Shown piece after piece: positions 41,905 through 49,700 of a stretch of DNA of 64,000 nt (position 1 is its first letter; every line of letters begins with the position of its first letter). A model generated the notes under the pieces. The model was not told where the DNA came from, ran no database searches, and saw only the letters and a list, made by a program, of their open reading frames with translations. The stretch is taken from the NCBI GenBank assembly GCA_012927555.1, contig JABBOX010000026.1, positions 26,795-90,794 of the forward strand. The letters are read 5' to 3'. This DNA is from Phycicoccus sp. (GTDB lineage: Bacteria > Actinomycetota > Actinomycetes > Actinomycetales > Dermatophilaceae). A program made the position numbers and the translations under genes.

Positions 41905-42783
41905 CGCGGTTTCGACTGACCCCATATCGACGGTCCCCTGTCCGGACGACCCCTGTCCGACGATGCGTTCGGACCCGGCATACAGCACCATCGAGCTCCC
42001 ACGCAGGAACGCGACGAGCGTCAGCCCCGCCTCGGTGGCAAGCTCTGCGGCAAGGGACGAGGGTGCCGAAACCGCTGCCAGCAACGGGATCCCGGCCATG
42101 ATGGCTTTCTGGGTCAGCTCAAAGCTCGCCCGTCCGGACACCATCAGGACGGTGCCACGCAGCGGCAACCTGTCTTCCTTGAGCGCCCAGCCGATGACCT
42201 TGTCCACCGCGTTGTGTCGCCCGACGTCCTCACGGATCACGAGCAACTTCCCGGTCACGCCGTCGAACAAACCGGCCGCGTGCAACCCGCCGGTCTTGTC
42301 GAACACCGCTTGCTCGGAGCGCAGCGCCGCAGGGAAGGTGGCGAGGAGCGCGGCGTCGATCCGCAACGCGTCGTCCCGCACGTCGTATGCCGACTGGGTG
42401 CGCACCGCATCGATGCTCGCCTTGCCGCAGAGTCCGCACGAGCTGGTCGTGTAGAAGGACCGTTCCAGGCTGGGGTCGGGCGGCTCGACACCAGGCGCCA
42501 GCGTGACATCCAGGACGTTGTAGGTGTTGATTCCCTCGTCGGTGGCGCCGGCGCAATACCGCACGGTGCTGAACTGCTCGCCGCGCGTGATGACGCCTTC
42601 GGAGACGAGGAAGCCTGCAGCGAGGTCGAAGTCGTGGCCAGGGGTCCGCATCGTCACGGCAAGCGGCCGGCCACCAACGCGAATCTCGAGCGGCTCCTCA
42701 ACAGCCAGCAGATCCTCCTGCGCCACTGAGGAACCGCCCAACGTTAGGCGGATGACTCGGCGGCGTGCGGTGATTCTGCTCAT
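41878..42783 (-). CDS. fdhD: Formate dehydrogenase accessory sulfurtransferase FdhD
   Basis: VEEPLEIRVGGRPLAVTMRTPGHDFDLAAGFLVSEGVI...SSCGLCGKASIDAV...DKTGGLHAAGLF...REDVGRHNAVDKVIGWAL. Confidence 0.95.
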   Translation of the reverse strand: MSRITARRRVIRLTLGGSSVAQEDLLAVEEPLEIRVGGRPLAVTMRTPGHDFDLAAGFLVSEGVITRGEQFSTVRYCAGATDEGINTYNVLDVTLAPGVEPPDPSLERSFYTTSSCGLCGKASIDAVRTQSAYDVRDDALRIDAALLATFPAALRSEQAVFDKTGGLHAAGLFDGVTGKLLVIREDVGRHNAVDKVIGWALKEDRLPLRGTVLMVSGRASFELTQKAIMAGIPLLAAVSAPSSLAAELATEAGLTLVAFLRGSSMVLYAGSERIVGQGSSGQGTVDMGSVETASGLGVADS

Positions 42784-42903
42784 GTGCACAGACCTAACAT
42801 TTGGACGAAATTACCGCAAGCCGCAACCTCCTCGAACCACGGCCCGGGGCATTGGTGACCTTGGTCCCTAGCGAAGCTCTCGTGACCCGGAATACCAATG
42901 GAA

Positions 42904-42957
42904 GTACGCCCACGAGGCGTCCAAAAAGAGGTACGCCCACGAGACGTCCAAAAATGG
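42904..42957. repeat. 27-bp tandem duplication in the 5' leader of a secreted-protein gene
   Basis: gtacgcccacgaggcgtccaaaaagag / gtacgcccacgagacgtccaaaaatgg, 24/27 identical. Confidence 0.85.
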
Positions 42958-42965
42958 GAGGAATC

Positions 42966-43427
42966 ATGCGAACGATCCGAATGCTGTCATGCGCATTGCT
43001 GGTGGGGGCAATGGCAGTGGTGACGCCGGGAGGGGCGGCGTCCGCGGCGCCGGCGATGACCTACACAGGCGTTTTTGGAGATGCCGACGGGAATGCACTT
43101 GCCATCGCCTATGTGGGGTGCACGACGACACCCCCTGAAGCGGTAACAAAAGGCGATTGGTCGATGACGGTCCATGGCACCTCAGCCAAGGCCAGTTTCA
43201 AGATATTCGTCGACGGCGTTCTCCACGTGGCGTACACCTTCCCGGCGATGAAGCAGGCGCCGGTCGGAGACGACGACTACACGTTCTCGGTACACGGCGT
43301 CACTCAGGCTGGACTCCTGACGGTGAGCCTCAAGAAGGACGGCGACATGACGTACACCATCGCCCCCTACGGCTACGGCGGCCTGTCCTGCACCTCGGTG
43401 ACCTACCCCGGGCACCTGACCTCCTGA
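42966..43427 (+). CDS. Secreted hypothetical protein
   Basis: Signal peptide MRTIRMLSCALLVGAMAVVTPGGAASA; ATG 42966 with SD gggagg; two cysteines in the mature part. Confidence 0.65.
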   Translation: MRTIRMLSCALLVGAMAVVTPGGAASAAPAMTYTGVFGDADGNALAIAYVGCTTTPPEAVTKGDWSMTVHGTSAKASFKIFVDGVLHVAYTFPAMKQAPVGDDDYTFSVHGVTQAGLLTVSLKKDGDMTYTIAPYGYGGLSCTSVTYPGHLTS

Positions 43428-43450
43428 CGGCGCCGACCGTCGAGAGACAT

Positions 43451-43483
43451 CGGGCACCGGGTCGCCATCCGATCCGGTGCCCG
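43451..43483. terminator. Hairpin terminator candidate
   Basis: CGGGCACCGG gtcgccatccgat CCGGTGCCCG, perfect 10-bp stem, 24 bp after the preceding stop. Confidence 0.6.
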
Positions 43484-43533
43484 ATCCGTCGTTCGCTACC
43501 ATCGGGTGACAGCGACGGCGAAGGGGAGAAACA

Positions 43534-44118
43534 GTGGGCTCGACGGTAGCGGTGACGGGAGCGACTGAGCAGGTGGCTGCGGTTTCGACAGCCCTGAGGA
43601 ACGCGGGCGCCGAGGTGATCGCGGTCGATGATCTCGGATCGTTGGACGCGGCCGTCGCGGGCCTGGCACCAGGCTCGCTGGACTGCTACGTGCAGCTGCC
43701 GGTGCACGTAGCACCGCGCGGCAATGCCGTCATCGACAGGGTGCGCAACTTCCTGGAGGACGGCTTGCTGGCCCGGTTCACCGCCGCCTCCACGATCCTG
43801 CCGGCCCTGTCCGACGATGGCCGGGTCATCCTCGTCGGAGGCAACACGCCCGGCGAAGCGTCGGCACCCGATGACCAGGGCGCTCGGCTGGCGTTGCTGG
43901 ACGTCCTTGCCCATGCCATCCAGGCTGACAGGGCGACGACCAGGATCAGGATCCGGCGGCTCCCCAACACCGAGTCGGCCGAGCAGATCGCCGCGGTGGC
44001 CCTGGGCGGCGAGCCCACCCGCGAGGAGGCGCTGGCCGACCTGCGGGCCCGCGAACCGAAGATGAGCTTCGACGACCTGCGGATCGAGGTCATGGGGCTG
44101 GTCAACGGCCAGTTCTGA
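43534..44118 (+). CDS. Degenerate Rossmann/SDR-like protein
   Basis: GSTVAVTGATEQVAAVSTALRNAGAEVIAVDDL...STILPALSDDGRVILVGGN; no YxxxK motif visible. Confidence 0.6.
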   Translation: MGSTVAVTGATEQVAAVSTALRNAGAEVIAVDDLGSLDAAVAGLAPGSLDCYVQLPVHVAPRGNAVIDRVRNFLEDGLLARFTAASTILPALSDDGRVILVGGNTPGEASAPDDQGARLALLDVLAHAIQADRATTRIRIRRLPNTESAEQIAAVALGGEPTREEALADLRAREPKMSFDDLRIEVMGLVNGQF

Positions 44119-44243
44119 CCCCTCCGGCCTGTCCCCTCCCGACTAACCCCGCCGGAAAACTGCTCGACCGTGACTATCGACAAAATCGCTCAGACGGCCT
44201 CATAGTTGCTTGCATATTAGGTAAGCCTTCAGGGAGGTCCCCA

Positions 44244-45443
44244 GTGTTGTCTTTTCGTCGGTTCGCCCCGGTTCTTTTGGTTTCGCTCGCCTTCCTGATT
44301 CCGCCCGGCCTCGCCTCTGCGAACGCCGGGCAGAACGCTGGCGCCTCAGCCGCGGCTGCCGGATCGGCGAACGGTGCGTTGCACAGCCAGCGAGTATGCG
44401 CCGCCGTGCCCGTTGGCTATGCCGCGTGCGACGCCCGCGTGGTGACCGACGCGAACCTGACCCCACGCGCCACGACGACGTGGGGAAATCGCGGCTACTC
44501 CCCTGACCAACTGCGAACCGCCTACGGACTGAGCGCCGGGAACACGCTGACGGTGGCGATCGTCGACGCCTACGCGAGCCCCAACGCCGCGGCTGACCTC
44601 GCGGCCTACCGCGCCCAGTTCGGTCTCGGCACGGCGAAACTGACCCAGGTCAGCCAGTCCGGCGGCAAGATCTCGTCAATCCGCGGCAACGTCGGCTGGG
44701 GCCAGGAGGAGATGCTCGACCTCGAGATGATTTCGGCCATCTGCCCGGATTGCCCGATTCTCTATGTCGGAGCCAGGTCCGCCTCGTTCGCCGACCTTGC
44801 CACCGCCGTCGACACTGCGGCACGCCTGGGCGCGAAGGTCATCTCCAACTCCTACGGCGGTGGCGAGTTCTCGACCGAAGCCGGCATCGCCAGCCATTAC
44901 AACCACCCCGGGGTCGCGATCACCGTCAGCTCGGGCGACAGTGGCTACGGCGTCCAGATACCGGCGGCCTTCAACACGGTCACCGCGGTCGGCGGCACCT
45001 CCTTGACGCTGAGCACCGACGGCACCCGCGCTGCCGAGACCGTCTGGGGTGGTGCCGGTAGCGGCTGCTCGGCCTACATCGGCAAGCCCTCCTGGCAGCA
45101 CGACACCGCCTGCAGCAACCGCACCGTGGCGGACGTCGCCGCCGTTGCCGACCCCTACACCGGGGTCGCGGTCTACGACAGCTACGGCAGCCGGCTCGGC
45201 GCCAACTGGTACGTCTTCGGCGGCACCAGCGTCGCCGCCCCGATCATCGGCGCCGTCTATGCCCTCTCCGGCAACACCGCCGGCATCCCGGCCTCGTTCG
45301 CCTACGCCGCACCGACCGGATCGTTGTTCGACGTGAGCAGCGGCAGCAACGGATCGTGCACCTTTGCCTACCTCTGCACCGGCGTAAGCGGCTACGACGG
45401 ACCGACCGGCAACGGCACACCTAACGGGACCGGAGCTTTCTAG
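44244..45443 (+). CDS. Secreted S53 (sedolisin-family) serine-carboxyl peptidase
   Basis: Signal peptide; LTVAIVDAYASPNAAADLAAYRAQFGL, GWGQEEMLDLEMISAICP (E/D pair), ISNSYGGGE, ITVSSGDSGYG, VFGGTSVAAPIIGAVYAL. Confidence 0.88.
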   Translation: MLSFRRFAPVLLVSLAFLIPPGLASANAGQNAGASAAAAGSANGALHSQRVCAAVPVGYAACDARVVTDANLTPRATTTWGNRGYSPDQLRTAYGLSAGNTLTVAIVDAYASPNAAADLAAYRAQFGLGTAKLTQVSQSGGKISSIRGNVGWGQEEMLDLEMISAICPDCPILYVGARSASFADLATAVDTAARLGAKVISNSYGGGEFSTEAGIASHYNHPGVAITVSSGDSGYGVQIPAAFNTVTAVGGTSLTLSTDGTRAAETVWGGAGSGCSAYIGKPSWQHDTACSNRTVADVAAVADPYTGVAVYDSYGSRLGANWYVFGGTSVAAPIIGAVYALSGNTAGIPASFAYAAPTGSLFDVSSGSNGSCTFAYLCTGVSGYDGPTGNGTPNGTGAF

Positions 45444-45529
45444 CAGTCCGCCAGACGCTTAGCTGGTTTGTTTCACCAATCCCACTGGCGTTCTGGGAGC
45501 GATGCAACAAACCGGCTAGCGCCCACCAA

Positions 45530-46813
45530 CTACGCGGGCTGTGCCTCGAGGACGAGATCGTCGAACGGCCCCGGTCTGCCGTCCGGCTGGCTGGAGCTCA
45601 CGCGCGCGCCGGCCAGCAACGAGCGCAGCCGAAGTGCCGCGAATACGGCGACGAGGCTGATGCCCACGTGCACGCCCACGAACAACGACCCGTGACCCGC
45701 GGTGAGGGCAAAGCCGGCCAGCATGGGACCCGCCGCGGACACGCCGGTCTGGAGTGCCGCGAAGATACCCAGCGTGGTGCCGACCATGCCGGACGGGGCG
45801 AGGCTGGCGGTCAGAGGGTTGAGGACCGGGGCGTACATCGTCTCGCCGACGGCGAAGACCCCGAACACCAGGATGAACATCGTCCCGGCCAGCACTGGCG
45901 CGACCGACGCTGCGGCCAGTAGCAGCCACGAGAGCACCCAGATCGACCCGACAGCCACGAGCAGCGACGGGGCGGAACGTTTGGCCGTCCACTTCACGAC
46001 TGCCATCTGCAGCACGACGATCACGAGGCAGTTGACCGCCGAGGCCGTGCCGATGGTGCGCGCCGGAACCCCGAGCACCGTGATCGCGTAGGCCGGCAGA
46101 CCGGACTCGAACTGCGCGTAGAAGCCGAGCGCCAGCGTGACCGTGATGACCGCGGTCCAGCGAAGGGTCGGCGTCGCCAGGATGACCCGGATCGCGGACG
46201 TGGACGAGCCACTCGGGGCGTCCTCCGGCGCGGGGACCTCGTCCGCAGGCGCGCCGCGGCCGGCGATGCCGATCAACCCGGCAGAGATGAGGAAGCCAAC
46301 GGCCGCGGTGGTGAAAGCCGGCCACATGCCGTCGATCGCGTTGAGGTCCACGAGGTAGCCGGCGGTAAAGGATCCGATGGCCATACCCACGGCAGCGCCC
46401 GTGAACAGGAGCGCAAAGACGCGCCTACGGTCCTCGGAGCTGACCCAACGCAGCACCAGAACGGTCTGCGCGGGCTGAGCTGCGGTGATACCCGCGCCGA
46501 AGACGAACATGCCGGCGAGGAAGAGCAGCGGGGTCCCGGCAACGATGAGAAACGCGGTTGCAGCAGCGGCCACGACTTTGGCGATGACGGTGACGCGAGC
46601 CGGGTCGTACCGATCAGCAAGCCGGCCACCGAACGGGGCCGCCACAAGAGCGCCGATGGAGAACAGGCTGGCAGCCGCGGCAGCAACGAGCCCGCCCCAG
46701 CCACGCGTGTTCGCCGCGTAGGCGTACTGGTAGGGCAGGATCGAGCCCCACCCCAACATGCTGATCGTCGCCGCCAACACCAGCAACCGTGCGCGCTTCA
46801 CCACAACCTCCAT
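45530..46813 (-). CDS. MFS transporter
   Basis: MEVVVKRARLLVLAATISMLGWGSILPYQYAYAANTRGWGG...APFGGRLADRYDPARVTVIAKVV; 12-TM-like. Confidence 0.88.
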   Translation of the reverse strand: MEVVVKRARLLVLAATISMLGWGSILPYQYAYAANTRGWGGLVAAAAASLFSIGALVAAPFGGRLADRYDPARVTVIAKVVAAAATAFLIVAGTPLLFLAGMFVFGAGITAAQPAQTVLVLRWVSSEDRRRVFALLFTGAAVGMAIGSFTAGYLVDLNAIDGMWPAFTTAAVGFLISAGLIGIAGRGAPADEVPAPEDAPSGSSTSAIRVILATPTLRWTAVITVTLALGFYAQFESGLPAYAITVLGVPARTIGTASAVNCLVIVVLQMAVVKWTAKRSAPSLLVAVGSIWVLSWLLLAAASVAPVLAGTMFILVFGVFAVGETMYAPVLNPLTASLAPSGMVGTTLGIFAALQTGVSAAGPMLAGFALTAGHGSLFVGVHVGISLVAVFAALRLRSLLAGARVSSSQPDGRPGPFDDLVLEAQPA

Positions 46814-46892
46814 CGCCGGCAAGACCAGTTAGTCTTGCACTTCGTACTTTTCGGTATCGAATACTTCGACTTCGAAATAATAGCATGACAGG

Positions 46893-47438
46893 ATGCCCGC
46901 TATGACGACACGCAAGTCCGTATCGAAGCGCCCCACTCTCTCGGCACAGGACGAGTACCGCGCGGACGTCGCGGCCTACGTCGCGGCCGGTGGCGACGAG
47001 CTGGTGCAGCGCGTCATCACTGCTGTCCACGGCCTGGCTCACAAGCTCGACCAGTGGTATGCCCGGCAGTTGGCCGACCTGGATCTGTCCGCTGGCGAGT
47101 GGGCCGTCCTGTCGAGGCTGGCGCGAAGCAACGAGGACGAGGCGTTGACGCCGAGTCAGCTCGCCGAGGCGACCAGCGTGGCGCCGTCCTCGATGACACA
47201 TCGTCTTGACCGGATGGCCGAGCGAGATCTGATCGCCCGTGCGACAGACCCGGACAACCGCACACGGGTCCTGATTACGCTGACCGATGAGGGCTGGGCG
47301 ACGTTCAAGGCCGCGGTACGTGAGTCAGACATGGTGGAGTCCGACGTGCTGGGGCCGCTGTCCTCGCGTCAGCGCGAGAACCTGGCCTCACTGCTCGAGG
47401 TGCTGATCGCCGGACTGGACGAGGCGCCTCAGGTCTGA
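46893..47438 (+). CDS. MarR family transcriptional regulator
   Basis: DLSAGEWAVLSRLARSNEDEALTPSQLAEATSVAPSSMTHRLDRMAERDLIARATDPDNRTRVLITLTDEG. Confidence 0.92.
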   Translation: MPAMTTRKSVSKRPTLSAQDEYRADVAAYVAAGGDELVQRVITAVHGLAHKLDQWYARQLADLDLSAGEWAVLSRLARSNEDEALTPSQLAEATSVAPSSMTHRLDRMAERDLIARATDPDNRTRVLITLTDEGWATFKAAVRESDMVESDVLGPLSSRQRENLASLLEVLIAGLDEAPQV

Positions 47439-47455
47439 CCCCGTCGCGCGGCCAG

Positions 47456-47887
47456 TCAGCCGAGCTCGGGGAACCAGATACCGATCTCGCGCTTGGCCGA
47501 CTCGGGCGAGTCCGAGCCGTGAACGATGTTGGCCTGGACCTTCGCACCCCAGTCGCGACCGAGGTCGCCGCGGATGGTGCCGGGCAGCGCGACGGTCGGA
47601 TCGGTGGCGCCGGCCAGGGCGCGGAAACCCTCGATGCAGCGTTGGCCCTCGATGACCGCGGCGGTCACCTGGCCGCCGGACATTAACTCCATCAGCGGCT
47701 CGTAGAACGGCTTGCCCTCGTGCTCGGCGTAGTGCTTGGCCAGCCGTTCGCGGTCGGGGGTGAAGATCGACAGGGCCACCAACGTGTAACCCTTGGCCTC
47801 GATGCGGCGCAGGACCTCCCCGGAAAGCCCCCGCGTGAAACCGTCGGGCTTAATCAGGACCAGCGAACGTTCCGTCTGTGTCGTCAC
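47456..47887 (-). CDS. ndk: Nucleoside diphosphate kinase
   Basis: GTG 47887: VTTQTERSLVLIKPDGFTRGLSGEVLRRIEAKGYTLVAL...NIVHGSDSPESAKREIGIWFPE. Confidence 0.97.
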   Translation of the reverse strand: MTTQTERSLVLIKPDGFTRGLSGEVLRRIEAKGYTLVALSIFTPDRERLAKHYAEHEGKPFYEPLMELMSGGQVTAAVIEGQRCIEGFRALAGATDPTVALPGTIRGDLGRDWGAKVQANIVHGSDSPESAKREIGIWFPELG

Positions 47888-47931
47888 AGTCCGCAAGCCT
47901 ATCCGTCCTGCGTCGACGCCTCGGACTGCGC

Positions 47932-48378
47932 TCAATGCCCGGACGGCTCGGACGGCTCGGACTGCGTTGGCGGCTCGGACTGCTCGTGCGACTCATGCCA
48001 CTGGGCGTCCACCCGCTTGGTGTGCGCGTCCATGGCGCGTCCCTGGACCAGGGCCAGCACCCAGAGCGCGCCGAACAGCAGTCCGACAGCCAGCATCGCC
48101 GGGACGATGAGCGCGCAGGCAAGGGTCGCCAGCTGCAGGGCCCAGCCCAGCGTGATACCCCACGGGCGACGCAACAGCCCGGCGTCAAAGATGCACAGCA
48201 CCGCCAGCAGCGACCCAACGAGCAGGAACGTGCCGGAGACGGGCGAACCCGTTGCCGAGGCCAGGGCGCGGGCGACAAGCGCGCCGAAGAACACGGCCAG
48301 GCCCTGCGTTCCGACAACCACGCCCGCGAGGCGGCGGGTCATCTTGCCGGGTATGCCGTAGAGCGTCAGCGATCTCAT
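47932..48378 (-). CDS. DUF4233 family membrane protein
   Basis: TRRLAGVVVGTQGLAVFFGALVARAL...DAGLLRRPWGITLGWALQLATLACALIVPAML; adjacent to folC as commonly seen in actinobacteria. Confidence 0.8.
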   Translation of the reverse strand: MRSLTLYGIPGKMTRRLAGVVVGTQGLAVFFGALVARALASATGSPVSGTFLLVGSLLAVLCIFDAGLLRRPWGITLGWALQLATLACALIVPAMLAVGLLFGALWVLALVQGRAMDAHTKRVDAQWHESHEQSEPPTQSEPSEPSGH

Positions 48379-49700
48379 CCGTCGGTCAGACCGAGCAGCA
48401 TCCGGACGTCGGCCGCGGTGGTGATCGAGCCCGTGGCCAACACCGCCCCGCCGATACCGCCCTCGTCGGCGAGACCCGCGGCGCGGTCGAGCGCGTCGGG
48501 CAGGTTCTCCACAACGGTCACGCGGTCCTCGCCATAGATCTCGATGGCGATTCGGCCCAAGCGCTCCGGGCTCATGGCACGTGGTGATGTGGTGCGGGAT
48601 ATGACGATCTCGTTGAGTACGGGCTCGAGGATCTCAAGAATCGCCCTCGCGTCCTTGTCCTCCAGAATGGCCACGAGCCCAACGACTTTGGCGAAGTTGA
48701 AGGAGTCCTCCATGGCCGCGGTCAGGGCCAGGGCACCGGCCGGGTTGTGCGCCGCATCCACGAGGACGGTGGGCGAACGGCGAACGATCTCCAGTCGGCC
48801 CGGCGATGACGCGCCGGCCAGCCCAGCGCGGATCAGGTCGATGTCGAGACGGTGTTCGCCACCACCGACAAACGCCTCGACGGCCGCCAGCGCCACCGCG
48901 GCGTTGTGGCCCTGGTGGGGACCGTGCAGCGGAAGGAAGAGGTCGTCATAGTCACCGCCCAGACCGCGTATGGCGAGCTGCTGGCCGCCGACCGCGAGCT
49001 CGCGGCGCAGGATGCCGAACTCGTTGCCCTCAAAGGCTGGCGTCGCGCCGACCTCCTCGGCTCGCGCGACAAGGATCTGTGCGACCTCGGGCTCTTGCAG
49101 CCCGCTGACCAGCACGGAACCGGCCTTGATGATGCCCGCCTTCTCTGTCGCGATGCCCTCCAGCGACGACCCCAGGAAACGCTCGTGGTCAACCGCGATC
49201 GGCGTCACCACGGCGACCTTGGCGTCCACGACGTTGGTCGCGTCCCATGACCCGCCCATGCCCACCTCGACGATGGCCACGTCAACCGGGGCATCGGCGA
49301 ACGTGGCATAGGCCACGGCGACCAGAACCTCGAAGTAGGTCATCCTCGGATCACCATCGGCGGCAGACTTGGCGTCGACCATCTCGATGAAGGGCAGCAC
49401 GTCCTCGTAGGAAGCGGTGAACCTCTCGGCGTCAATTGCCTCGCCGTTCAACGCGATCCGCTCACGCATGTTGTGCAGGTGCGGCGAGGTGAACCGCCCC
49501 GTCGACAGGCCCATCTCGCGAAGCATGCGCTCGATCATCCGTGTCGTCGACGTCTTGCCGTTGGTGCCGGTGACGTGGATGACGGGGAAGGCGTGCTGTG
49601 GGTCGCCGAGCAGATGCATCACCGCGGCGATGCGATCCAGCGAGGGCTCGAGGTCGTGCTCCGGCGCTCGCCCGAGGATGGCCTTCTCGATCTCGCGCAT
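48375..49700 (-). CDS. folC: Bifunctional folylpolyglutamate synthase/dihydrofolate synthase
   Basis: HVTGTNGKTSTTRMIERMLREMGLSTGRFTSPHLHNMRERI...VDAAHNPAGALALTAAM. Confidence 0.95.
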   Translation of the reverse strand: MREIEKAILGRAPEHDLEPSLDRIAAVMHLLGDPQHAFPVIHVTGTNGKTSTTRMIERMLREMGLSTGRFTSPHLHNMRERIALNGEAIDAERFTASYEDVLPFIEMVDAKSAADGDPRMTYFEVLVAVAYATFADAPVDVAIVEVGMGGSWDATNVVDAKVAVVTPIAVDHERFLGSSLEGIATEKAGIIKAGSVLVSGLQEPEVAQILVARAEEVGATPAFEGNEFGILRRELAVGGQQLAIRGLGGDYDDLFLPLHGPHQGHNAAVALAAVEAFVGGGEHRLDIDLIRAGLAGASSPGRLEIVRRSPTVLVDAAHNPAGALALTAAMEDSFNFAKVVGLVAILEDKDARAILEILEPVLNEIVISRTTSPRAMSPERLGRIAIEIYGEDRVTVVENLPDALDRAAGLADEGGIGGAVLATGSITTAADVRMLLGLTDG

